Source: Climacteris rufus (taxonomy: Eukaryota; Chordata; Aves; Passeriformes; Climacteridae). From it: a stretch of 64,000 nucleotides of DNA. Position 1 is the first letter of the stretch, and the number at the start of each line of letters is the position of its first letter. Below are positions 24,130 through 33,841 of this stretch, in pieces. Below the pieces are notes generated by a model. The model was not told where the DNA came from and made no database searches. It saw nothing but the letters and a program-made list of their open reading frames with translations. The stretch covers positions 1,068,561 through 1,132,560 of the forward strand of contig VZRZ01003083.1 of assembly GCA_013398175.1 (NCBI GenBank), read 5' to 3'. A program made the translations under genes and the position numbers.

Positions 24130-24421
24130 AAAGCAATGCCAGGCTCTTTTCCATGGTTCCAGGGACATGACAAGAGGTAACAGACTGAAACAGAAGAGAC
24201 TCCATTTGAATATCAGGAAACACTTTTTCACTGTGAGGATAAACAAGCATAGAAACAGGCTACCAAGACAGGCCGTAGCGTCTTTCTCCTTGGATATGTT
24301 CAAAACCCATCTGGACGTGATCCTGAGCAGCTGGCTCTGAGTAGCCCTGCTTGAGCAGGGGGATGAACAAGATGACCTCCAGAGCTCCCTTTCAATCTCA
24401 GCTGCTTTGTGATTCTATGAT
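24130..24421 (+). repeat. CR1 LINE 3' end
   Basis: The segment follows the CR1 3' consensus: aatgccaggctcttttc, gggacatgacaagaggtaac, ccatttgaatatcaggaaac, cactttttcactgtgagg, acccatctggacgtgatcctg, ccctgcttgagcaggggg and gatgacctccagagctccc, ending gtgattctatgat, the CR1 terminal repeat. It is 5'-truncated with no complete frame. It shares the strand of the presumed gene. Confidence 0.93.
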
Positions 24422-27400
24422 CACAACTCTTGTCCATCTTCAGCTTTACATGATTTCTTTCAGGAATGATGAAAGAGAAAGGAGGGAATGACACAGAGTG
24501 CTAAGGGAAATCTTTAGGAATGCTGGCATGGGATAAGGAGTCATGATGGAGCCCCCGAAATGTTAGGGAACAAGAGGTTACCATTAAAAAACCCCTGGAA
24601 ATGCAGTGCAGCAGGATACCAAGGTCTGGCCACAAATGCAGGAAGTTCATTCCAGAAAATTCAATAAGCCTACACTGCCCTGGGTGTGAACACTATTGAC
24701 TTGCACATGGATTTAGGCCCGTAAGGAAATTCTTGGGTGTTGAGTCCTGCTCCTTTTTATGTAACACAGCAGTTGTATGGAGCAATGCTGTAATGCTGAC
24801 CATCAAGAGTCCAGGCTCCCTGACAGTTCTTGCTGTTGAAGTGACTTTTGTTTCCAGCCAAGGAATGGACTATTTGGCAATGTTGTCCCTTGTGCTCCTG
24901 GGGGACTCTACTATGGTGATCCTGGGGGCTGTACAGAGAATCAGTCCAGACAAGTAATGAATCCAAACTGAAAAAAGGGCTTCTATTTCTTTATAAACTG
25001 CAGAATATCAAAAGAAGCTGTAAGAAAACAGGAGGCATTTAGGGTTTGTCACCCTCACATAATCAGGAATGCTGCCTCTTTATTTTTTCTTTACCCCCCG
25101 TACCCCACTCCTCCTCATGGTAATGTCATTATGTCTTTCCTTTGTGTTTCCTCTCTATGGGAAAGATCCTTCCATATCACAGAACAGATTGACGCTGTGC
25201 CCTTTTAATAATTGTTTTTTAGTTGAGTTGTCTTTGTTCAGTCATCCTGCCTGGTGATAAGTGACAGGTGCCACTCCTCTGAAGAGAGACTACATTGAAG
25301 TGTGACAAGAGTCCTTTTAGCAGGCTTTTATGTTAATGATATCTAGCTGTGTTAATGCTTAATTCTTTTTTTCCTTTTTTTTTTAAATTTTCATTGAATA
25401 AAAATGTGAAATAGCTATGTTGCTATGGCCACTTGAAGTTTAATCAGAACATTTACTATGCTATTTATCTGTCCTTACTAGTAGTAACTTTCTCCATTTC
25501 CACAGTATTGTTCCTGAAGCAACATTCTTTCAAAGAGGCAAGGCCATCTGTTTATAGTGAACAGGAATAATTTTCTGTTTAGTGAGTGAGGTTTTGTTGA
25601 TTGGTTTTTGGATTTTGGGTCTGGCTTTTTGTTTGTTTATTTGGTTGGTAGTGGTTTAGGGTGTTTTTTGCCTTTGTTTGTGGCTGTTTTTTTAACCTGT
25701 TCTTACATATCAGACTTTTGGTTCAAATTAGATGCATCAGAGGAGCTCTTGCTGCTCAAGGTAAGAGAAGTTCCTTGAGAGTCTGCTGATAGGTGTGTTT
25801 ATGGGGCAGCTAATGTTAGGGGCTGGTATATCCTGGCTGCTGGGAGAGAATGTTTCAGAGGTTCCCAAATCAAAAACTATTGTTGCTGTCAGCAGGGGAA
25901 GTTAGCAGGCTCAATGTACAGATTGAAAAAGATTTTCTTTGATTTGTTTTCTCCTATTGAGCAACTTTTCAGAATATAAGTATCTGGTGGAAAAAAACAC
26001 TTAGATGCCCAACATGAATGTCTAAGTGGGTTGGGAGAACAAAGAGGTCTGACATTAAAGTCTGCCCAACTTTGCTGTCATCTTTTTAGTGCATGTTTTG
26101 TCTTTTGTCGATAGTTGTGGCTGAGTATAGGCCTGATATACCCCAGTTCTGATTACTAATCCCAACCACTCTCTTCTCCCCATCCTCCTACAATTTGTAC
26201 TACACATCCCACTGACACTGCAGTAACATTTTGGACTTCCCTCTTTTGGTATCCTCTTCTCGTGCATTCCATTAGGCCACAAATTCCTGAAAATAAATGT
26301 TCTTCCCTAACTGATTCTTCCTGTCTCCTATTCACTGTGTTTCTAATTGTAAATTTTGTTAGTATACCTTAGTGTAAACATGAAGTGTCCCATGAGATCT
26401 GCCTTCTGTTTCCTGGGAAAGTGTCTTCTGAAGTAACCTCAGAGTGTCCACTGAAATTTCTAAGGTAAAATAAGCTTGTAAGGGTTCTGGAATAACCAGA
26501 GAAACTTCATGTGTTTCCCAGAGATGCTCAAAAGTTCTACACAACATTTCTTAAATGTTGCATTGTGTTTTTCCTGTGGTATTCACATAATCTTGTTTCA
26601 GTAATTGAAAGTTACAGAAATTGGAGCTTTATCACTTAATAACCTTCCTACTTGCTGTTTGCACAGATGACTATGATCTGGTTAAAAACATTATGTAAAT
26701 ATATTTATAAACAAAAAGCAATCAACCTGTAGAAGAAGGAAAGCCAGAGCAATAATACACTAAGAGACAAAAATAATATACCTGAGACTTGAATTCAGAA
26801 AATACTGATCAGTCCCAATTTTATATGAAAACTACGGATGTGCTGACTACTAAAAGAACCATAACATTCTTGCTTTCATGTTAAAAGTAACGTATTCTCT
26901 CAGAGTATTGTGACTGACATCAAGTGAGAGTGGCTTAATATCTGACTAATCTCTTATTGGGGCACTTTATTTGCACTTGTTGGAAAGATGGTCTCTTCTG
27001 TCTTTTATGTCTGTGATCTAAGATCCAGCCCTCCACTTCAGATTGTAGTTCATTTTTTGAAGTGCTGATATATAAATCATCAGCAGAAATGGAATAGAAG
27101 TAAATCTCACGGCTACTTCAGTGAGGGGGAGGGCAAGGGCACCTGTTTGATTCTCAGACCGAACATTTAGCTCTGAGCCACTGCATATTTCATGTGGTTA
27201 TGAAGTTGTACATTACTAGCAGAAGTCTCTTAGCATGAATGTGTGAGTACTTTATTAAGACTTGGTGGTTTCATCAATCTGTAAGAGAGATCAACACTTT
27301 TTTTTTCTATTTTCTAATTTTGTTTTCAGGGAGAGGAAACATAAGGCATAATTTAATCCATTTTGGGGTAATTGGCTCTGTTGTCAATGGAAATAGGAGG

Positions 27401-28431
27401 TGTTGGTGGCTGGTGAAATTCAGTACCTGGAAGGAAACTACTGAAGGTTTCAGTCGAACATAACCTCCAAATTTTTTTGATAGAGGACTGTGATAGTAGA
27501 TCAACTAGCCTACATAAAGAAACCTATTCCCATGCTTGCTACTGACTGCAAAGAATACAGGTTTTTTAGGAGAGATGCCAAACACACAACTCTAGTTATG
27601 CAATGCCCAAACATCCTGACAAAATACTTAGGGATGATAGTGTTTCTCTACACTGCTCAGGTGATTAATTGAATGCTGTTTAGTGAGCAATAAAGTCCAT
27701 ACTTTTACAGAACTGTTCTCTAATGCCTGTTTTTCAAAAGACCCGTAAAACCATGGACTTTTCCTTCTGACATTAAGATCTAGATAACTGTTCTACGTCT
27801 GTGCATCCAACAAGCTTTATTCAGACTCTGCTCAGAGGAGTTTCTAAATCAACGTGTAAGGCAGATGTAGAGAGAACATGATTTCTGTCTCCAAGCCGTC
27901 TCCTTCCCAGGGCACTTGGTACAAATTCTATTGGAAATTGCTCCTGGCGGTATGTGCCACTTATTTTCTTTTAATCCTGTTTTCATCTCACCTCATAATG
28001 ACTCCAGGAATGTTTTTAGTTTCCAAAGCCAAGAAAACAGTTTCTTCTAGGCGGAAATTGCATTTGCTGTTAAATAAAAAGAAATGCGCTTTTCTGGCTA
28101 AGCTTTATGAGGATGATTGTACAATCTGTACCCAACACTTGGAAACTGCTTCAACAAGTCGTGTACCATATGGTGTATGTGGCATTCCCTTACCTCAAGT
28201 GTTTCCTTACTCAGGCTGGCATGGTTGGTAATAAGCTAATTTTTGAATAAGGAGGAACATGGGTGATTTTTGTCTTTTTGTTTTTTTTTTTTTTGGAAGG
28301 GGGGCAGGGAAGTGGAAATCTGTACATGCAAGGACAGGGTGAAGAAATACTATTATTCCTTACCTCTTCTGGTTCTTTCACCAGATTGAAGTATATGGAA
28401 ATTGGGAATTTCATCAGGAAGAGAGTTTATT
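24422..28431. other. Presumed intron between CR1 and LTR
   Basis: About 4 kb. One exon-like segment lies at 25714-25760 (listed separately). The 117-aa + frame at 27878-28231 has one hydrophobic stretch but no recognised family and is probably chance. A T tract followed by a G run occurs at about 28270-28310. Confidence 0.35.
25714..25760 (+). CDS. Weak candidate: 47-nt cassette exon
   Basis: A pyrimidine-rich tract and cag (25711-25713) precede 47 nt that end in a near-consensus donor (caag|gtaagag). With two leftover bases (AC) it fits the phase-1 end of the exon at 14533-14635 and reads FWFKLDASEELLLLK, ending in phase 0. Splicing then to the exon at 33690 would shift that exon into a second frame that is also open for 22 codons (starting TLVASTLSTS). 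The segment is short enough for this to be coincidence; the donor strength is the main reason to list it. Confidence 0.22.
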
Positions 28432-28567
28432 TACGCTGGCTCCGGGGGCCTGCTCGAGGCCACTCAGCGTTATTCCGGGAGTGACCCTGGTTTCCCGGGG
28501 GCTGCAGCTTGCATTTTCCCCAAACACAGGGCGTCCTCCGGCAGCTCTTTTAGTGCTGGGTCCTCTG

Positions 28568-28595
28568 NNNNNNNNNNNNNNNNNNNNNNNNNNNN
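28568..28595. other. Assembly gap (28 N) inside the LTR
   Basis: A run of N within the GC-rich part of the LTR. True missing length is unknown, so the stated 626-bp element length is approximate. Confidence 0.98.
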
Positions 28596-28646
28596 CAGGC
28601 AAGGACAAAGACCCAAGAGAAGGGCCTTGGAGTGGTTTCCATCTCT

Positions 28647-28652
28647 TTTATT
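28647..28652 (-). terminator. LTR poly(A) signal AATAAA (minus strand)
   Basis: Reads AATAAA on the minus strand in the expected LTR order (after U3, before U5). It could end antisense transcripts passing through the intron. Confidence 0.5.
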
Positions 28653-29057
28653 TCCCGGGATAAGCAGCAGTGAAGGTAGGAGAGGGTCCGGGGTCCAGGA
28701 GAGACGGCACAGGGGTCCGGGAGAGCTGAAGGCTTCAGTTACCAAAGGCAAGGTTTTAGGGACAGCAGGGGATTTATGGGGATACGAGCAGGGGAAAGTA
28801 ACCTATGGGGGTACAAGGATTAACATATAACCAATAGAGAGCCGAACTGCAATGAAATTTCCAGAACATAACCTTATACAGAACATTAGGTAATGTAGCA
28901 ACCAACTGAAATATGTAAACTAAGGTACAAGGGACGCTGGGGGTGAACCAAAATCTCACCCTGAGCAGGGAGTATGCCTCAGACTGTGGCAACCTCAGGC
29001 TGTGCCCACCAGTCTTGAGCCTGTGGGGCTGTGGCTTTTGCCACATATACTGCCACA

Positions 29058-30423
29058 GTTTATTGCAGAGGTTAAGGTTAACATGATACCATGATAGGAA
29101 AATAGAATTTAAGTAAGAATGGTTTTAGCTCCTCTTTCCCGCTGACAGAGGCATAGTCCATAAATGTGTGGGAAATGATAACAAGCACGTGAAATGAAAT
29201 GATCAGCTCTCTTACTGCATGAGAAGAGAATGTGAGACATTTTATCCTTGGGAAACACTTCTGCATGTTGTATTCTTTTTCTTGGAACTCACCCGAGAGT
29301 AAAAGCCTAGGAGTGTGCCACAAGTAAGTCAAATTAAAATCTTATATAACTGTGTGCTCTTGAAATCCACAGACAGAGAGGGAATCCATTTAGACCATCA
29401 CTGCTCTCAGACAAACTAGTTTTACCATGTCACCATACCTGCCTGATCTGCCCTAAATAGAGACAACGAGTTCAGGGAAATTGTTAACCTGTGTGACCAA
29501 GCTGACACAAAACACTTTTAGATTCCCTCCTGGGAGATACACTGTTCAGGGTGTGTATGCTGGTAAAGGTTGTTCACTCTGAAATAAGCAAGCAGTAGGC
29601 CACTTGTGCCTATGGAATCTTGAGATGGCTTTTTGTCTCTCACCAAGTTGTTGTATTCTACATTTATTAAAGATGAAGTCTGTCCATAGTGATATGCAGT
29701 GCAGGGTCAGGCACATTAAGGATAAATGTCTACTAATATCTTACTAATCTATTCTAGTGTCCTAACACAGCATAAATCATGGGACCAAAAAGAATGCATT
29801 GATCCTGAGTAAAAGCAACATCCTTTGTCAAGAGCCAAAATATGATCTTTTGCTACAGGCTACAGGTGTTACAAATTCTGTGTAGAATTTGCTGTCAAGA
29901 ACTTTGACACTAACCTGAGACTATGGGTGGATTGTGGGAAACAGAGGCATACTGGGGGCTAAAATTGCAACTGTGTATAGGGCAAGCTGCATGAAACTAA
30001 GGTGTAACAGCAGCACCCACTTTTCCATATAGAGAACAAAACTAGTCTGCAGCCCCATTGTGGTTACACCATTAATATTTTCAGTGCAACCAAGAGCTGG
30101 CAACAGGGGTGACTCCTGTAGGACTGTTTTTGCTGTGAGAGTTGTGATGAGTTGCTTTGGAAAACAAATTGAACAAGGGATTTCCTTGCTGATAGTTCTT
30201 ACTGCATGATGGTTCAAAGCCCCAAACTCCTTCCTTGAATGCAGATGATCCTATTACTTCCTGAGCTTTAGGATTATCTTTGTTGAATTTGGGGTTCTCA
30301 CTTTCATTACTTGGGGATAAATATGAACAGAAAATGGAAAAATAGACTGCATCTTTTTTGTGTTCCTGTCTTATCGTTTTAGCTAAAGACACCTCAATAA
30401 GGATTCATGACAAAATAAATGTG
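29058..30423. other. Presumed intron between two LTR insertions
   Basis: About 1.4 kb of ordinary AT-rich sequence. Minus frames at 29921-30392 (about 100 aa) show no recognisable domains. Confidence 0.35.
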
Positions 30424-30435
30424 TGTAGTATTAAA

Positions 30436-30567
30436 NAACAACCGAAAAGGAGCATGGCAACTAGGTCACCCTAACCAGGGAGGCTGTCTCCGGGGGCAGT
30501 GTGCTAGGCTTCCCTCCACCATTGCTGAGGCCTGCTGGCTGTGGCCCTAGCCGTGCACGCCGCCACA
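30436..30567 (-). mobile_element. 132-bp LTR 5' fragment ending at a single-N gap
   Basis: On the minus strand it begins TGTGGCGGCGTGCAC and then shares blocks with the LTR at 28432-29057: GCCACAGCC near the start, a TGGTGG block, and CTCCCTGGTTAGGGTGA against CTCCCTGCTCAGGGTGA. It stops at the N at 30436. The 12-bp tgtagtattaaa lies directly on both sides (30424-30435 and 30568-30579). I read this as an LTR whose remaining part was lost in assembly. Confidence 0.7.
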
Positions 30568-30579
30568 TGTAGTATTAAA

Positions 30580-33500
30580 GGGCAAAAAACATAATTGCTA
30601 ATTTGAGGAGTTTGAAGAAAGGCATCAAGAACAGAGCATTTGGTTATTAGACAAACAAAAGCTGAATTTTCTAAGCTTAAATTGACATTTTTTTAAATGA
30701 AAAGTAAATTTATACTGCAATAAATTGAGGGTTTCTCACTGCATATTTTTTATGGTGTGTTAGAGAAAGAAAAACATGGCTGAGCCAATGAAATATCTTT
30801 GCATAGAAGAAAACAAAAGCAATTGCATATATGTATATATGTATATGTATGCTCAGGTTGGAAGCTGATGAACACTTGCACATTTGTCTCTATGGAATCA
30901 GGCTTTAATTCTCTATTATTTTACTTCTCATCTTTTATCAATCTGCAAATCAGAATTTAAAATGTTAACATGTTATTTGGCAACAGCCCTTTTGCATTAA
31001 TTTGCATTGGTGGTGTTAAGAAAAGGATAACCAGAACCTGAAACTTCAGAAAACTGAGACAGGAACCTGTGTCCTGCTGCCACATGGGAGTGGACTTGAG
31101 TTAATGTCCCTAGTTGTATTTGCACTGTGGATCACTATCTCACTTTCTGGGATGCATAAACGCATTCAAGGACAAGGATCCTTTCATGCTCTGAGGTGTA
31201 AATGGAAGCAATTTCACCAACAGTGAAATATCTATTCAGGGGCCAGACTCACATTTCCTCAGGAATACTCAATCATGCTTTGCAGGATAGACTAAGATAG
31301 TAATAAGCCTTTATAGGCTGTACCTTGGCCTCCTAGTCCAAGAGCTTTAGAATATAATATTTTATATATTTATTTTATATATATAGCATATATTACAACT
31401 TCCAGAAGGAACAGCTTTCAAACAGAATACCAAATATTGGAACAACAACACCAATCCTTAAGACTTTTCACAAAATATTGGCTTTCAATAGAAGCCCCAA
31501 TGTAAGTAAGATGTATATCTAATTTGAAAAACTAATACCCCATGAAGTTAGATTGGTGCCTTCCTTGTAAAATTCAAGATAGGGAAAATATTCCGTTTCC
31601 GCAGAGAATTTCCTTTTGTGTTTTAAATGACGGTAACTTTAGGGGGTTTTTGTTATGGAAAAAACCCTCAGCTCTGAGGATGTATAAAGTTCTTTTCCTG
31701 TTTGGGATGAAGAAAAGTGTTTGCTTTTGTATTTTTCCAAAATCAAATTGACCACAATGATTACCATGGTTTATGCCTACCTGCAGTTCCATGCAGTAAG
31801 CCCTAAAGACAGTTTGTTACCTGGTACTTGGTTTCACACATGTGATCCCAAGTCTTCCTTGGGGTTCTGAGGTGTGATGACTAAAAATCTTCCCTGTTAT
31901 ATAGATAGGGGTATAGCTGAAAAATCATTGGATTTGCTAGGGAGTCTGTCTAAGATGTGTTTCTCTGGGTAACCTCTTGACCTGAGCATACCCACTGCTT
32001 CTCAGGGTCAAAAAAGGATGACCCTGAGAACAGTGTCTTCTTAGATGCTACTTCCAAAACTGTGGTTATCAGCTTAGTATTGTCACCTTTGTGCTGTTTT
32101 AGCCTTTTAACATACACTGCTTTGAACATACATATTATAGTCCTTCTAAGTGCTTGCTCCAGTGCTTGATCTGAAAACAGGTGTGCTGAAGCCCACCAGA
32201 ATCTGCATATTTTTAATTTTTTTGATCAGCCTGTTTGCTGACATGCTACCATTCAAAACCTGAATTCTTTCTGGACTGTGTTCCATTCTTGCAAATATAT
32301 ATCAAACTACTTATTCTTCTCCCAGTCAGGAGACAATAGACTATGTTACAAATCTCATTTGCCACTAAAAAGTTTACTTTTTAACCTATATAGTTGTGAG
32401 TGGAAGCTTAGAGAGTTGTTGCCTTTCTCCATGGCTCAAAAAACCCAGAAAGCAAATAATAAAGCATCTTGGTATGATAACATTTTTCTGTTTTTCTGTT
32501 GGCTCAATTTATTATGCCCTGTGTCTGTGGTTTTGACATTCAAGACCCTGAAGATCTTATTTTAGACTTCCTGAAATAAAATTCCATAATAACTGTCAGA
32601 AGTTTCTGGTTGAGAGAAAATTCAGGTGCCTCTGCATTAAAATTGTAGTTCCAGCATTATACCACTACTCTGAGCAATATTACTTAATTTCTCCAAAACA
32701 AAATGTAGTGCCAGTTCTGTGTCTGAGTAAGGACTTGAGGATTTGAATGTAGCAGAAAATGTGGACCCAAAATTTAATTACCTTCTGGCCTCTAAAGATC
32801 AATGCTACTTTATCCTGCAACTACTCAAATCTTCTTTGAAGCCAGGACACACTGATATATTGATGAGGAGGAGGAGCATGGCGAGCATAAGGATGCAAGC
32901 TGCAATAACCTAAAACCAGGTGAACACTCTTTTTGGCTTCTCCAGAATTTCCAGGAGCTGCTAATTCTTCTTTTTGTCTGATTCCTCTTTGACCAAAACC
33001 CTTCACCACGGGTGATTCACCTGTCATCTGGAGGAGGCACATTATTCCCACCATCAGTGAGCAGGCCCTCATCCCTGGCTGCAAGCCCCAGGTGCCAGCT
33101 TCATACAAGTAATAACAACAACCACATAACCTGTGTGTCATCAGCACAGTGAAGTCTTAACACCATATGGTTGTCAGTGTTTACAAATGAGGTGCTACTA
33201 AGTTGTCAGTTACTCACAGAAGTGAAGTGGAATGGACTGGATGAAGGGGGAGGAGTGACCTTGAGTTAATGGAGACTATTGTGATGCACTGTGCAATGAA
33301 TAACACCATAGGTAATAATCAGTTTGTTCTCATCCATATCCCTTTTCATGTGCACCTTCTTTTATTACATCAGTGATCAAGTAGTCATTGCATATAGCTT
33401 GGAGGCAAGGAATTAAAAGGTATAAATAACACACACTTTAATTGAAATACAACTGTGAATGCCTGGCCTCTGTGATTAAACCTTTTATCACATAGATTGT

Positions 33501-33689
33501 CCCACCACAGGTACATTCATACTACTGAGAGAACTAGTTAGCTTAAAAAAAAAAAAGGCCTTTATTTCTTTCAGATGTCCAAATTGAATTGTCTGAAAAT
33601 TTCTCTGGCAGTAACAGGGCAGGTATTGTGGATATAACTAATGTGTTCTTACATGTATGCAAAACCCTCCTCTAATCTCTTCTTTTCAG
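30580..33689. other. Presumed intron, right part
   Basis: AT-rich, with TA-rich simple stretches at 30826-30851 and about 31350-31395 and the long hairpin at 31993-32035. No transposon or coding exon recognised before 33690. Confidence 0.35.
31993..32035. repeat. Inverted repeat: 17-bp stem with one bulge and an 8-nt loop
   Basis: The left arm is cactg, a bulged c, then ttctcagggtca (31993-32010). The loop is aaaaagga. The right arm tgaccctgagaa then cagtg (32019-32035) is the exact complement apart from the bulge. Further out, agcat (about 31985) and atgct (32045-32049) can also pair across an internal loop. The stem is GC-richer than its surroundings. It might be a hairpin RNA or only a cruciform-prone repeat; the sequence cannot decide. 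Confidence 0.85.
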
Positions 33690-33745
33690 ACACTGGTGGC
33701 AAGTACTTTGAGCACATCAATGCTGCAAAGGGAGAGGAAACATGA
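33690..33745 (+). CDS. Putative terminal coding exon (isoform B tail, part 2)
   Basis: A strong acceptor (ctaatctcttcttttcag, ending 33689) precedes 56 nt ending in TGA at 33743-33745. The first two bases (AC) complete the codon begun by the last G of the exon at 14533-14635, giving D, then TGGKYFEHINAAKGEET and stop. That makes a hydrophilic, acidic C-terminus. A poly(A) signal follows within 100 nt, typical of a last exon with a short 3'UTR. Exact phase agreement with the upstream candidate across a 19-kb intron is the main support. Family not recognised. Confidence 0.45.
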
Positions 33746-33835
33746 GAGCTGGAATTAAGCATATTGAGGGTCACCTGCCTTAGGGTTTTCCAGCCCTATT
33801 ACAGCTCATTAATGTGGTCCTTAGGATTTCTTAAA

Positions 33836-33841
33836 AATAAA
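33836..33841 (+). terminator. Poly(A) signal after the 33690 exon
   Basis: AATAAA (within ttaaaaataaaaaaattaaa) lies about 90 nt downstream of the TGA at 33743-33745. Spacing suits a short 3'UTR, but AATAAA is frequent in such AT-rich DNA. Confidence 0.35.

Larger units (their letters stand above)
28432..29057 (-). mobile_element. Retroviral LTR (probably solo), with internal assembly gap
   Basis: Read on the minus strand the element starts TGTGGCAGTATATGTGGC, carries a late AATAAA (28647-28652) after a CCCGG-containing segment, and continues past a 28-base N gap (28568-28595) to end near the CCAGCG motif. The direct repeat gtttatt flanks it (28425-28431 and 29058-29064), which would be a 6-7 bp target duplication, although the 3' end is not a clean CA. 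It is GC-richer than its surroundings. No viral gene is present. A related LTR start lies at 30436-30567. Frames crossing the gap (for example 28402-28830) are not genes. Duplication length would suit an ERVK-type (class II) element; family unassigned. Confidence 0.75.

Noticed and set aside
27878..28231. 117-aa + frame with one hydrophobic segment
   Set aside because: No known family resemblance, no promoter or splice context, and a single-exon gene of this size is likely to occur by chance here.
28402..28830. 142-aa open frame crossing N bases
   Set aside because: It lies within the LTR and bridges an assembly gap, so the frame is not real.
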